Notes: generated by a model from the sequence alone, not told the origin. Positions 16,681 through 26,227 are shown, numbered from the stretch's first letter. The stretch is 64,000 bases of DNA from Methylobacterium radiotolerans JCM 2831 (GCF_000019725.1 NC_010505.1:4758001-4822000), one strand, 5' to 3'. Made by a program: numbers and translations.

Positions 16681-16991
16681 GGGCGGCCTCCGCGCGGCCC
16701 CGGGCCGACGCGCGGGCCGAGATCGGCGGCGCGCCGGGGCGACGTGAACGCGGGGCGGGCGGTGCGCTGAGCGCCGCCCGGTTCCGTTCCGGAAACCAGC
16801 GGCGCCCGCGATCCGGCATCCGGCGCTGGGCGCCGCGGCGCGTCCGACGCGATGGCGCCCGCGCGCGGGTGCCGCGCGTGCGCATCAGGTCGCGGCGCGT
16901 CGGGTGCGGTGTCCCGGTTGGCGTCCCGCCGACGCTCCGCGTGGCCCGCCGGGACGCGGGCCGCGTCGCATCTCCGAGGTAGACTGAGCCG
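16681..16991. other. Gap between metK and trmB
   Basis: 311 bp of very GC-rich sequence. Frames on both strands are open by composition only and lack ribosome-binding sites and family features. I see no tRNA, riboswitch or convincing terminator. A GAGG at about 16976 lies 12 bases before the trmB start. Confidence 0.4.
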
Positions 16992-17729
16992 GTGGACACC
17001 GACACCCCTGGACGCCCCGAGCACCCGGCCGAGGAGCCGGAGCGCGCCTTCTTCGGGCGGCGCAAGGGCAAGCGCCTGCGCGGCCAGCAGGAGCGCCGGC
17101 TCGCCGAATTGCTGCCGGCCCTGCGGGTCGACCTGCCGCCGGGCGAGGCGATCCTCGATCCGCGCGCGCTGTTCCCGGCCATGCCGGTGCCGCCCGAGGC
17201 GCTCTGGCTGGAGATCGGCTTCGGCGGCGGCGAGCACCTCGCCGCCCAGGCGGCCGCGCGGCCGGATATCGGCATCATCGGTGCCGAGCCCTTCGTCAAC
17301 GGCGTGGTCAAGCTGCTGGCGGCCGTCGAGGCGCAGGGGCTGCGCAACGTCCGCATCCGCGACGAGGACGTGACCGCCCTGCTGGCGCGCCTGCCGGATG
17401 CCTGCCTCGACCGGGTCTACCTGCTCTATCCCGATCCCTGGCCCAAGCGGCGGCAGCGCAAGCGCCGGTTCGTCTCCGACGCCTCCCTCGCCGAGATCGG
17501 CCGGGTCCTGAAGGACGGGGGCCTGTTCCGCTTCGCCAGCGACATCGACGACTATGCCGGCTGGACGCTGGTCCGGGCCGCGCGGTGCCCGGTCCTCGCC
17601 TGGACGGCGCGGGACGCGCGGGACTGGACGCGACCTTTCCCGGGCTGGCCCGGCACGCGCTACGAGGCCAAGGCGCTGGAAGCGGGCCGCCGGCCGACCT
17701 ACCTGGAATTCGTCCGCCGCCCCCGGTGA
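16992..17729 (+). CDS. trmB: tRNA (guanine-N7-)-methyltransferase
   Basis: 245 residues. It methylates G46 of tRNAs using SAM. The SAM-binding loop is LEIGFGGGEHLAAQA, followed by the family motifs GAEPFVNGV and LLYPDPWPKRRQRKRRFV, the strongly conserved TrmB signature. The N-terminus has the FFGRRKGKRLR stretch common in alphaproteobacterial TrmB. The GTG start at 16992 has only a distant GAGG. It follows metK, which supplies its cofactor, a common alphaproteobacterial order. Confidence 0.95.
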   Translation: MDTDTPGRPEHPAEEPERAFFGRRKGKRLRGQQERRLAELLPALRVDLPPGEAILDPRALFPAMPVPPEALWLEIGFGGGEHLAAQAAARPDIGIIGAEPFVNGVVKLLAAVEAQGLRNVRIRDEDVTALLARLPDACLDRVYLLYPDPWPKRRQRKRRFVSDASLAEIGRVLKDGGLFRFASDIDDYAGWTLVRAARCPVLAWTARDARDWTRPFPGWPGTRYEAKALEAGRRPTYLEFVRRPR

Positions 17730-17900
17730 CGGCCCGCGCGGGCGGGTCGCGCGGGTGCCCGGTCGCCGCAGGCGGGGCGGAACGCCTTGCCACGGTCACG
17801 CTCGGGCGCCATCCTCAGGGCCCGCCGCGGTCCCGGATCGTGGCGGGAGGGGGCCATCTCCGGCGGGAGCGTGCCACGGCACGTTCGAGGATTCTTCCGA

Positions 17901-19616
17901 GTGAATGAGAGGGTGGGGCAGGACCCGGCGGCGGAGGACCCGTTTCGCGCCGGCTTCGACGAGGCCGCGATCGGCCTCGCCGTGCTGTCGGCGGACGGGG
18001 CGGGGATCGTCGCCGCCAACCGCGCCCTGCACGATCTCGTCGGCTGGCCGCCGGGCACGCTGTCCGGGCGCGCGGCCGCCGAACTCCTGAACGAGGGGCC
18101 CGACGGCCTCCGGGACGGTCTCCAGGTCTGGCGCCGGGCGGACGGGGCACCCCTCGACGTGCGGGTCCGGCGCGCGGGCCGGACCCTGGTGGTCGAGGCG
18201 GTCGACGTGGACGCGGCGGCCCATTCCGAGGCGAACCGCGAGGCCCTGGCGGCCGCCGGGCTCGGGGAATGGCGCTGGGACCGCGCGACCGGCCTCCTCA
18301 CCCTGTCGCGCCGCGCCGCCCGCATCCTCGGGCGGCCGCCGGGCCGGTCCGTCTCGTGGGAGGAATTGAAGACGGGCCTGTCGCAGGCGGAACTCGCGCG
18401 CCTGCGCGCGCTGATCGCCGAGGCGGACGGGACCGACGAGCCCTATCAGTTCGACACGGCCACCACGGTGGCCGGGCGGACCGTGATCCTGCGGGTCCGG
18501 GGGCAGGCCGTGCCGGGCCCCGACGGCACGCCGGCCGGTATGGTCGGCATCCTCCAGGACATCACCACGCGGGTCGAGGCCCGGGACGAGATCCTGTCCC
18601 GCGACCAGCGCCTGCGGGTCGCCACCACGGTCGCCCGGCTCGGCATCTTCGAGTGGCACATGCTCGAGGACCAGGCGATCTGGGAGAACGAGCACATGTA
18701 CGAGATCTTCGGGCACGCGCCCGAGGACGGCACGATCGGCAAGAACGAGTTCCTCAACGACATCCTCCACCCCGACGACCGCCCCGCCGTCCGCCGGGCG
18801 ATCTCCCAGGCGCTGCGGGAGGACGGGGATCTGCACATCAGCGGCCGGATCCGCCGCAAGTCCGACGGCGTGTGGCGCACGATCGACATGGCCGGCCGGT
18901 TCGAGCGCGACGCCCCCGGCCGCCTGCCCCGCCGCCTGATCGGCGTCGTCGCGGACGTGACCGACCGCCGGGTCGCGGAGGAGCGCCAGAGCCTGCTGAT
19001 CCGCGAGCTCCACCACCGGGTGAAGAACACGCTGGCCACGGTCCAGGCCATCGTGGGCTCCACCGCGCGGACGGCGTCGAGCATCGAGAGCTTCTACGAG
19101 GCGTTCGTCGGGCGCATCAAATCCCTGGCGCACACGCACTCGGTCCTCACCGAGGACACGTGGCAGACGGCGTCGCTGGCCAACCTCCTGCGCAACGAGC
19201 TGAAGCCCTACGCGGAGGTGGCGCCGGACGGCGGCGCCGAGGGCCGCATCAGCCTCGACGGGCCGGCGATCGACCTGCCGTCCGAGATCGCGGTGCCGAT
19301 CGGCATGGCGATCCACGAACTCACCACCAACGCGGCGAAGTACGGGGCCCTGTCGAACCGCACCGGCCGGGTGGCGGTGGAATGGTCCCTGGAGCCCGGG
19401 GGGCCGGCCGGGATCCTGCGGTTCTCATGGCGCGAGACCGGCGGCCCTCCGGTCGCGCCGCCGAGCCGCCAGGGCTTCGGCTCGCGCCTGCTGCAGCGCG
19501 TCCTGATCACCCAGGTCCAGGCCGAGGTGACCACCGACTACGCCCCCGGGGGCTTCTCCCTGACCATGCGGGCCCCGATCCCGCCGCGCAACGACAGCCT
19601 CAACCCGCTGGTGTGA
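17901..19616 (+). CDS. Multi-PAS HWE-family sensor histidine kinase
   Basis: 571 residues, no transmembrane segment, so a cytosolic sensor. Three PAS-type modules can be seen: about residues 14-90 (GLAVLSADGAGIVAANRAL), 105-225 (LGEWRWDRATGLLTLSRRAARILG) and 235-365 (LGIFEWHMLEDQAIWENEHM ... ILHPDDR). The kinase core has the H-box ELHHRVKNTLATVQ with His about 372, N-box HELTTNAAKYGALS, and the WRE and GFGSRLLQRV elements of the HWE/HisKA_2 group. GTG 17901 was chosen for a GAGG 11 bases upstream; the frame is open from 17787. No response regulator is adjacent. In this order such kinases often feed the PhyR general stress pathway. Confidence 0.92.
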   Translation: MNERVGQDPAAEDPFRAGFDEAAIGLAVLSADGAGIVAANRALHDLVGWPPGTLSGRAAAELLNEGPDGLRDGLQVWRRADGAPLDVRVRRAGRTLVVEAVDVDAAAHSEANREALAAAGLGEWRWDRATGLLTLSRRAARILGRPPGRSVSWEELKTGLSQAELARLRALIAEADGTDEPYQFDTATTVAGRTVILRVRGQAVPGPDGTPAGMVGILQDITTRVEARDEILSRDQRLRVATTVARLGIFEWHMLEDQAIWENEHMYEIFGHAPEDGTIGKNEFLNDILHPDDRPAVRRAISQALREDGDLHISGRIRRKSDGVWRTIDMAGRFERDAPGRLPRRLIGVVADVTDRRVAEERQSLLIRELHHRVKNTLATVQAIVGSTARTASSIESFYEAFVGRIKSLAHTHSVLTEDTWQTASLANLLRNELKPYAEVAPDGGAEGRISLDGPAIDLPSEIAVPIGMAIHELTTNAAKYGALSNRTGRVAVEWSLEPGGPAGILRFSWRETGGPPVAPPSRQGFGSRLLQRVLITQVQAEVTTDYAPGGFSLTMRAPIPPRNDSLNPLV

Positions 19617-19641
19617 GGCCGCGGCCGCCCTCAGGGCGGGT

Positions 19642-20490
19642 TCAGGCCGCGCCGCGGGTCCCGGACTCGCCGCCGCCGTCCACGAAGGCCTTCAGCTCGT
19701 CGAGGGACGCGAAGGTGAAGCGGCCCTGCGGCGTCTCCGCCTCGATCGAGCCGTCCTCGAACATCACGTAGGTGTTGCCGCCCGAGGCGTAGCGCCCCAC
19801 CACGGTGCGCGGGGCGGCCTGCGGGGCCGGCTCGGGCTCGGGGGGCGTGTCGAGGCTCGGGCGCAGGGCCGGCGGCTCCTCCGCGGCGGCCTTCCCGGGC
19901 TCCTCCAGCGGGGGCGGAGGCGGCTCGGGGGCGGCGAACAGGTCGTCCTCGGGCGTGATCGCGCGCTCGGTCGGCGCGTCCGGCTCGGGCCGGCGATCCG
20001 CCTCCGGAACGCGGACGGGCGGGGCCACGGGCGCCGGCTCGGCCGGGGCCGGCTTCGGGGACTCGACCGCGCCGAGTTCCGGGAAGGGGGCGCGGGCCTC
20101 GTCCGGGCGGAGTTCCAGGCTCGGCTCGATCCGGGGCCGCTCGGGATCGAAGGACGGCTCGACCACCGAGGGCACGATGAAGGCGGGCGCCGCCGGCAGG
20201 ACCGGCGGCAGCCGGGTCCGGGCCTCGTCGACGGGGGCCGGGGCCGGCGCCGCGTCGGGGGCCGGCCGCTCGCCGGCCGCCGGGGCGCGCCCGAACGCCC
20301 GCTCCACCCGCCGGAAACCGAGCGCCACGACGCCGAGGCCGAGCAGCACCGCGCCCGACGAGGCCGCGACCGAGCCCGCGATCACCATCGCGAGTCCGCT
20401 CTCCAGACGCACGTACGGGAAGCCCTGGATCACGGCGGCGCAGCCCCCGATGATCATGGCGGCGGCGAGCGCGAACAGCGCAGCGATCAT
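19642..20490 (-). CDS. Hypothetical two-helix membrane protein with proline-rich linker
   Basis: 282 residues. Two hydrophobic helices occupy the first 60 residues, followed by about 170 residues rich in Pro, Ala and Glu, and a small conserved-looking C-terminal unit (GRYASGGNTYVMFEDGSIEAETPQGRFTF). That last part looks like a short beta domain displayed on a flexible stalk. ATG 20490 has GAGAG 6 bases upstream; GTG 20505 is the alternative. I do not recognise the family; similar proteins occur as hypotheticals next to sodB in related genomes only as far as I can guess. Confidence 0.72.
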   Translation of the reverse strand: MIAALFALAAAMIIGGCAAVIQGFPYVRLESGLAMVIAGSVAASSGAVLLGLGVVALGFRRVERAFGRAPAAGERPAPDAAPAPAPVDEARTRLPPVLPAAPAFIVPSVVEPSFDPERPRIEPSLELRPDEARAPFPELGAVESPKPAPAEPAPVAPPVRVPEADRRPEPDAPTERAITPEDDLFAAPEPPPPPLEEPGKAAAEEPPALRPSLDTPPEPEPAPQAAPRTVVGRYASGGNTYVMFEDGSIEAETPQGRFTFASLDELKAFVDGGGESGTRGAA

Positions 20491-20799
20491 GTTACTCTCT
20501 GACACGGGCCGGCTGACGGCCGGCGCTCAAGGCGTGCCGCACAGTAAGGCCTAGCCGTCATATTGCAAAACTCGGGGCCGAGATGTTCGGGAAACCGGAA
20601 TAGTCCGGATCTGCGCCGGCTATGCCCGGACCGGCCGACCCGCGGATCCGCGCCCGGATCAGCGGGGCGGCGGAACTTCCCGCGCCGCCGTGGCGGAACG
20701 GCGTTGCCGTCCCGCGGCCACCGACTTACCTAGCGGGCTCTCGACTCGGGAGCCCCCGCCGGGGACGAGGCCGCCCCCTGCTAAGCGGAGATAGACGCG
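20491..20799. other. Gap upstream of sodB
   Basis: 309 bp between the divergent membrane-protein gene and sodB. It holds a GGGCTC/GAGCCC inverted repeat (about 20737-20756) and a CGGCGG/CCGCCG repeat, either of which could act on sodB. Two GGAAC boxes (20672, 20695) lack a properly spaced CGTT. No gene or known RNA is visible. Confidence 0.4.
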
Positions 20800-21399
20800 A
20801 TGACCTTCACCCTGCCGGAACTGCCCTACGCCTACGACGCGCTGGGGCCGTACATGTCGAAGGAGACCCTCGAGTTCCACCACGACAAGCACCACAAGGC
20901 CTATGTCGACACGGGCAACAAGCTGCTTGAGGGCACGGATCTCCAGGGCAAGAGCGTCGAGGAGATCGTCAAGGCCGCCTACAACACGAATCAGCCGCTC
21001 TTCAACAACGCCGGCCAGCACTACAACCACATCCACTTCTGGCAGTGGATGAAGCCGAACGGCGGCGGCGCGATCCCCGGCGCCCTCGCCAAGAAGATCG
21101 ACGAGGATCTCGGCGGCGCCGAGAAATTCAAGGCGGACTTCATCCAGGCGGGCGTCGGCCAGTTCGGCTCGGGCTGGGCGTGGCTCGCCGTCAAGGACGG
21201 CAAGCTCGCGATCATGAAGACCCCGAACGGCGAGAACCCGCTGGTCCACGGCGCTCAGCCGATCCTCGGCGTCGACGTGTGGGAGCACTCCTACTACATC
21301 GACTACCGCAACCGCCGGCCCGACTACCTGAAGGCGTTCATCGAGAACCTCGTGAACTGGGAGCACGTGGAGAAGATGTACGCCGAGGCGACCCGCTGA
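20800..21399 (+). CDS. sodB: Superoxide dismutase, Fe-type
   Basis: 199 residues. It dismutates superoxide in the cytosol. The metal ligands are His27 (EFHHDKHHKAYV), His76 (QHYNHIHFW), Asp159 and His163 (GVDVWEHSYYIDYRN). Gln73 in AGQHYNH, in place of Gly, marks the iron-type enzyme. GGAGA precedes the start by 6-8 bases. A strong hairpin follows the stop, so it is probably a single-gene unit. Confidence 0.96.
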   Translation: MTFTLPELPYAYDALGPYMSKETLEFHHDKHHKAYVDTGNKLLEGTDLQGKSVEEIVKAAYNTNQPLFNNAGQHYNHIHFWQWMKPNGGGAIPGALAKKIDEDLGGAEKFKADFIQAGVGQFGSGWAWLAVKDGKLAIMKTPNGENPLVHGAQPILGVDVWEHSYYIDYRNRRPDYLKAFIENLVNWEHVEKMYAEATR

Positions 21400-21410
21400 G
21401 GCGTATCGCC

Positions 21411-21439
21411 GGTGCCGCGGTCCCTGTGTCCGCGGCACC
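21411..21439 (+). terminator. Terminator hairpin after sodB
   Basis: GGTGCCGCGG (21411-21420), 9-base loop, CCGCGGCACC (21430-21439): a perfect 10-bp stem 12 bases after the sodB stop, followed by CTTG. The T-run is weak, as is usual in this genome. Confidence 0.7.
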
Positions 21440-21599
21440 CTTGAGGTGGCGCACGAAACCGGCTCTTGATGCGCCCGACGCCGGATGACCCGGTGCGGAA
21501 GGGTCCGGCCATTTCCTTACGATCGACACGCGCGACGCTTCGACCGTGCTCCCGCCCGCCCCCGCCGAGGGGCGAGGGGCCGGGCGAGCGCCCCGCCCG

Positions 21600-23126
21600 A
21601 TGATCCGCTCCATCCTGTCCGTCGGCGGCTGGACCCTGGTCTCGCGCGTCACCGGCTTCGCCCGCGACGTGGTGATGGCCGCCGTCATGGGCGCCGGGCC
21701 CCTGGCCGACGCCTTCGTGGTCGCCTTCCGGCTCCCGAACCATTTCCGCGCGATCTTCGGCGAGGGCGCGTTCAACACCGCCTTCGTGCCGGCCTATGCC
21801 GGGCTCGCGGAGGCCGGCGAGCCCGGGGCGGCGCACCGCTTCGCCGACCGGGTCTTCACCCTGATGCTGATCGTGCAGCTCGTGCTGCTCAACCTCGCCC
21901 TGCCGGCCATGCCCTGGGTGGTCCACGCCCTGGCGCCGGGCTTCGCGGAGGATGGCGAGCGCTTCCAGCTCGCCGTGGCGCTGACCCGCATCACCTTCCC
22001 GTACCTGCTATTCATGACGCTGGTGACGCTGCTGTCGGGCATCCTGAACGCCCACCGGCACTTCGCCGTGGCGGCGGGCGCCCCGGTCCTGCTCAACCTC
22101 GCCATGCTGGCGGCCTTGAGCGTGAGTTTCCTGTTCCCGAACGCGGCCTACGCCGCCGCCTGGGGCGTCGCGGTCTCGGGCGTGCTCCAGTTCGGCCTGC
22201 TGTGGTGGGGCTGCCGCCGGGTCCGCGTGATGCCGGACCTCGCGGTGCCGCGCCTCGATCCCGCGCTCAAGCGCTTCTTCGTCGTGCTCGGGCCGGCGGT
22301 GGTCGGCTCGGCCGGCTTCCAGATCGCGGCCTTCGCCGACACGATCATCGCGAGCTGGCTGCCGACCGGGGCGGTCTCGGCGCTCTACTACGCCGACCGG
22401 CTCTACCAGCTGCCCTTCGGGGTCATCGCCATCGCGGCCGGCACGGTGCTGCTGCCGGAGATGAGCCGCCGGATCGCGGCCGGCGACGTGGCGGGCGCCC
22501 ACGCGGCGCAGAACCGGGCCGCGGGCTTCTCCCTGGCCCTCTCGGCGCCGTTCACCGTCGCGTTCCTGACCATCCCGGGCCTGATCATGGCGGCGCTGTT
22601 CCAGCGCGGCGCCTTCAGCGCCGAGGACACGGCGCGGGCGGCCTCGGTGCTGGCGGCCTACGGCTTCGCCCTGCCGGCGGTCGTGCTGGTGCGCAGCGCC
22701 GTGGCGAGCTTCTACGCCCGCCAGGACACCAAGACGCCGCTCTGGGCCTCGCTGACCGCGATCGGCGTCAACGTCGCCCTGAAGCTGTGGCTCACTGGCC
22801 CCTACGGCGTGACCGGCCTCGCGCTCGCCACCGCGGTCGCCCAGTGGGTGAACCTGCTGCTGCTGCTCGTCCTGGCCAAGCGCCGGGACTGGACGGCGCC
22901 GGGGCGCGCGCTCGGCCTCACCGTCGCCGGGGTGGCGCTGGCCTGCCTCGGGCTGGCGGCGGTCGCCGTCTACGGCCAGGGGCTCGTCCAGGCGCTGGTG
23001 CCGGCCCTCCCGCACGGGCGCGACCTCGTCGTCCTGGCGGTGCTGGGACTCGCCGGTGCCCTGGTCTACGGCGGCCTGCTGGCGGGCCTGCTGCACCTGT
23101 TCGGCCTGCGCCTGCGCCGGGCCTGA
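21600..23126 (+). CDS. murJ: Lipid II flippase MurJ
   Basis: 508 residues with about 14 hydrophobic helices. It flips lipid II to the periplasmic face for peptidoglycan synthesis. The N-terminus has the family motif SRVTGFARDVVMAAVMGAGPLADAFVVAFRLPNHFRAIFGEGAF, with the conserved arginines of the central cavity. ATG 21600 begins where MurJ homology begins; a GTG at 21546 would add an unlikely Pro/Arg-rich tail. A haloacid dehalogenase gene follows 71 bp downstream on the same strand. Confidence 0.95.
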   Translation: MIRSILSVGGWTLVSRVTGFARDVVMAAVMGAGPLADAFVVAFRLPNHFRAIFGEGAFNTAFVPAYAGLAEAGEPGAAHRFADRVFTLMLIVQLVLLNLALPAMPWVVHALAPGFAEDGERFQLAVALTRITFPYLLFMTLVTLLSGILNAHRHFAVAAGAPVLLNLAMLAALSVSFLFPNAAYAAAWGVAVSGVLQFGLLWWGCRRVRVMPDLAVPRLDPALKRFFVVLGPAVVGSAGFQIAAFADTIIASWLPTGAVSALYYADRLYQLPFGVIAIAAGTVLLPEMSRRIAAGDVAGAHAAQNRAAGFSLALSAPFTVAFLTIPGLIMAALFQRGAFSAEDTARAASVLAAYGFALPAVVLVRSAVASFYARQDTKTPLWASLTAIGVNVALKLWLTGPYGVTGLALATAVAQWVNLLLLLVLAKRRDWTAPGRALGLTVAGVALACLGLAAVAVYGQGLVQALVPALPHGRDLVVLAVLGLAGALVYGGLLAGLLHLFGLRLRRA

Positions 23127-23197
23127 ATGACCCGGCCGGACTCGCCGCCGCGCGGGTCCGGCCCCAGATCGGGCGAGAGCACCCAGTGAGGAACGCC

Positions 23198-23875
23198 ATG
23201 ACCGACGCAGCAAAACCCCTCGCGGGCGTGAAGGCCGCGGTGTTCGACGCCTACGGCACGCTGTTCGACGTGAATGCCGCGGTCCAGCGCTACGCCGAGG
23301 CGGTGGGGCCGGACGCCGCCCACCTCTCCGAGGTCTGGCGCAACAAGCAGCTCGAGTACAGCTGGACCCTGTCGCTGATGGGCCAGTACGCCGCCTTCTG
23401 GGACCTCACCGTGCGGGCCCTCGACTATGCCCTGGCGATCCACCCGAACGTCGATCCCGGCCTGCGCGAGCGGCTCCTCGACGCCTACCGCGACCTCGAG
23501 GCCTACCCGGAGGTCCCGGGCGTGCTGGCGGCCCTGCGCAAGCGCGGCATCCGCACCGCCGTCCTCACCAACGGCAACGCCGCCATGGTCGACCGGGCGG
23601 TCGCCTCGGCCGGGCTCGCCGACCACCTCGACGCGGTCCTCTCGGTGGACGACGCGCAGGTGTTCAAGACCCATCCCGACGCCTACCGGATCGCCCTGAC
23701 CCGGCTGGCGGTGGGGCAGGGCGACGTGCTGTTCTGCTCGTCGAACCGCTGGGACGTGGCGGGGGCAAGGGCCTTCGGCTTCCGGACCGCCTGGGTCAAC
23801 CGCAAGGGGCTGCCCGACGAGTATGCCGACCTCGCGCCCACGGTCGTGGTCGAGTCCCTCGACGGGCTGCTCTGA
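23198..23875 (+). CDS. Haloacid dehalogenase, type II
   Basis: 225 residues, HAD superfamily. The nucleophile Asp is in FDAYGTLFDVN, followed by the type II dehalogenase pattern: SLMGQYAAFWDLT, LTNGNAAMVDRAV (motif II), K in VFKTHPDAYR (motif III), and FCSSNRWDVAGARAFGF (motif IV with the Ser-Ser-Asn signature). These identify L-2-haloacid dehalogenase, which hydrolyses 2-haloalkanoates such as chloroacetate. TGAGGAA lies 5 bases before ATG 23198. Confidence 0.92.
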   Translation: MTDAAKPLAGVKAAVFDAYGTLFDVNAAVQRYAEAVGPDAAHLSEVWRNKQLEYSWTLSLMGQYAAFWDLTVRALDYALAIHPNVDPGLRERLLDAYRDLEAYPEVPGVLAALRKRGIRTAVLTNGNAAMVDRAVASAGLADHLDAVLSVDDAQVFKTHPDAYRIALTRLAVGQGDVLFCSSNRWDVAGARAFGFRTAWVNRKGLPDEYADLAPTVVVESLDGLL

Positions 23876-24064
23876 CGGGCTGTCCGCTGAGCGTCCCCGA
23901 TCCGAGACGCGGCCGGCGTCGGGACGTCGCCACGGCAGCGTCCCGCCTCAGGCTGGAGCGACCGCGGGCCGCCTTATCCGGCACACAATTCAATTGGCCC
24001 ACTTCGCGGATTCTTAATCCTCCCGGTGTTGGATCATCCTCAACACGAACGGGAGATGTTTCGC

Positions 24065-24415
24065 GTGTCCTTGAACGGTTCCTTCACGACGATCCGCGCT
24101 GGGGCCGCAGCCCTCGCGGCGACCCTGGTGCTCGGGGCGGTCGCCCCGGCCGCCGCCCGCGACCAGACCGGTGCCATCGTCGGCGGCCTCGCGGCCGGCG
24201 TCGTCGGCGGCATGGTCGGTAGCGCCCTCGTCAACGGCGCGAACCCGCCGCCCCCGCCGCCGCCGCCGGAGTACCGCCCGCGCCGCGTCGTGGTCGAGGA
24301 GCCCGAGACCATCGTGGTGCGCGAGCGCCGCGGCCCGATCTGCCACTACGAGCGCCGCAAGGAGTGGCTCGGCGACGGCGAGTTCACCTACCGCCGCGTC
24401 GAGGTCTGCGAGTAA
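24065..24415 (+). CDS. Secreted glycine-zipper protein
   Basis: 116 residues. A signal peptide (SFTTIRAGAAALAATLVLGA, cleavage near AAA-RD) is followed by a glycine-zipper helix (GAIVGGLAAGVVGGMVGSAL), a run of eight prolines, and a basic/acidic C-terminus with two cysteines (CHYERRKEW ... VEVCE). Glycine zippers of this type insert in the outer membrane. GGGAG at 24051-24055 is 9 bases before GTG 24065; ATG 24056 is in frame but too close to it. Upstream are two short palindromes (CAATT-C-AATTG and GGATT-CTT-AATCC) of unknown role. Confidence 0.78.
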   Translation: MSLNGSFTTIRAGAAALAATLVLGAVAPAAARDQTGAIVGGLAAGVVGGMVGSALVNGANPPPPPPPPEYRPRRVVVEEPETIVVRERRGPICHYERRKEWLGDGEFTYRRVEVCE

Positions 24416-24469
24416 GTCGCTACCGCGGGTATCGAATCGGCGCCGCGTCCCCCGGGGGCGCGGCGCGTC

Positions 24470-26227
24470 TCATTTCACGACCAGCCAATCCTCGACCACG
24501 AGGGCGTCGAGGCCGGTGGTGTAGAACATCAGGATCGCGTCCTCCGCGCCGTGGAGGATCGGCTTGCCCATCACGTTGAAGCTCGTGTTGAGCAGGATCG
24601 GCACGCCGGTGATCTCCGCGAAGGCGCCGATCAGGGCCGCGTAGGCCGGATTCCGCTCCGCCGTGACGCTCTGGAGCCGGCCGGTGCCGTCCGCGTGGAC
24701 CACCGCCGGGACGCGGCCGCGGACCGCCGCGCGCCAGACCAGGGTGCGCTCCATGTAGGGGCTGTCGGCGTAATCCTCGAACCAGTCCGGCCCGGCCTCC
24801 GCCAGGATCGACGGCGCGAACGGCCGGAACGCCTCCCGGTACTTCACCTTGGCGTTGAGCGCGTCCTTGGCGCCCTCCGGCCGCGGATCGGCCAGGATCG
24901 ACCGGTTGCCGAGCGCCCGGGGCCCGAACTCCGCGCGGCCCTGCACCCAGCCGACGAGGCCGCCCTCGGCCAGGATCCGCGCCGCCGCGCGCGTCGCCTC
25001 CGCGTGGCCGACGCGCTTGGCCCGCGGCTCCTGCTCGGCGAGCCGCTCCATCGCGCCGGTCGGGACCCGGGAGCCCAGATAGGGGGAGAGCGGGCGCTGC
25101 GCCGGCGGCGGCCCGGCCCAGTCCGGATGGTCCTCCGCGTAGGCGAGCCACGCCGCGCCGACCGCGTTGCCGTCGTCCGCCGGGGCCGAGGGCACGTGCA
25201 GCCGGTTGAAGCCGGACCGGCCGAGCACCCGGCCGTTGTAGGAGGAGTTGAGCCCGCAGCCGCCCGCGATCACGAGGTTCTCGGACGGCGCCAGCGCGCG
25301 GGCCTCCGCCACCAGCGCGTCCATCAGCGTCGCGAACAGGTCCTGGCCGCAGCGGGCGAGGTCGGCCCACCCCGCCTCCAGGGCATCCGCGGGGCGGCGG
25401 GCGCGGATCTCCGCGGCGACCGCCCGGATCGTCTCCGCGTCGGCGTAGCGCAGGCGGTGGCCCTCGACCGTGCAGAGCCGGCCGAGCAGGGCGGCGAGGT
25501 CCGGGTCGGGACGGCCGTAGGGGGCGAGCCCCATGATCTTCCACTCCTCGCCCTTCACCTGGTCGAAGCCGGCGAGGTCGGTGATCAGCCCGTACAGGAA
25601 GCCCAGCGAGCCGCGCCCGCGGTGGCGGCGCAGCTCCGTGATCCGGCCGCCCTCCAGGCGGTAGATCGCCGCCGCGCCGGTCTCGCCCATGCCGTCGACC
25701 ACCAGGGCGGTGGCCGTCTCGAACGGGCTGCCCCACAGGCCGTAGGCGGCGTGGCACAGGTGGTGCGGGTAGCGCCGCTGCCCGGCGACGGTCGCCCGGG
25801 GCGCCGCGCCGGCGATCCGCGCCTCCTGGTTCAGGGCCAGCAGGGTGCCGTGGCCGGCCCGCTCCTGCGCGCCGTGGAGGTCGGCGATGAACACCCGCTC
25901 GGCCTGCTCGGGCACGTAGGAGCGGTTGAGCGCCGTGGTGTGGGCCGAGAGCGCCATGAGGTCGAAGGCCCCGGCGCCGGCCTGGCCCCGCAGGAAGTCG
26001 GTGAATTGCGGGCCCCAGGTGGAGGCGACGACGAGCTCGGAGCCCGGCGGGACGTGCGCCTTCAGCAGCGCCGCCATCACGGCCGGGGAGTCCGGCTCGC
26101 AGTTCGGCGCGCGCTTGTACTGCAGGGCGCGCTCCGCCGCCTCGGCGAAGAGCAGGGTGCCGTCGGGCCCGACCAGGGCGACGGCCGGGTCGTGAAAGGT
26201 GGTGGCGAGGCCGAGATAGAAGCGCAT
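24470..26227 (-). CDS. NodU/CmcH-family carbamoyltransferase
   Basis: 585 residues, full length for the family. These enzymes use carbamoyl phosphate and ATP, via carbamoyl-AMP, to carbamoylate a hydroxyl group. The N-terminal Kae1-like half starts FYLGLATTFHDPAVALV and has the metal-site motif PHHLCHAAYG and VVDGMGETGAAAIY; the C-terminal YrdC-like half has GRAEFGPRALGNRSIL, KVKYREAFRPFAPSIL and LNTSFNVMGKPI. No nodulation, antibiotic or hydrogenase genes are nearby, so the acceptor is unknown. nhaA lies 71 bp upstream on the same strand. Confidence 0.92.
   Translation of the reverse strand: MRFYLGLATTFHDPAVALVGPDGTLLFAEAAERALQYKRAPNCEPDSPAVMAALLKAHVPPGSELVVASTWGPQFTDFLRGQAGAGAFDLMALSAHTTALNRSYVPEQAERVFIADLHGAQERAGHGTLLALNQEARIAGAAPRATVAGQRRYPHHLCHAAYGLWGSPFETATALVVDGMGETGAAAIYRLEGGRITELRRHRGRGSLGFLYGLITDLAGFDQVKGEEWKIMGLAPYGRPDPDLAALLGRLCTVEGHRLRYADAETIRAVAAEIRARRPADALEAGWADLARCGQDLFATLMDALVAEARALAPSENLVIAGGCGLNSSYNGRVLGRSGFNRLHVPSAPADDGNAVGAAWLAYAEDHPDWAGPPPAQRPLSPYLGSRVPTGAMERLAEQEPRAKRVGHAEATRAAARILAEGGLVGWVQGRAEFGPRALGNRSILADPRPEGAKDALNAKVKYREAFRPFAPSILAEAGPDWFEDYADSPYMERTLVWRAAVRGRVPAVVHADGTGRLQSVTAERNPAYAALIGAFAEITGVPILLNTSFNVMGKPILHGAEDAILMFYTTGLDALVVEDWLVVK

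Noticed and set aside
20672..20699. EcfG promoter before sodB
   Set aside because: Two GGAAC boxes exist, but no CGTT occurs 16-17 bases downstream of either.
24470..26227. Nodulation gene nodU
   Set aside because: No other nod genes or nod boxes are in the window; the family includes many non-nodulation enzymes.
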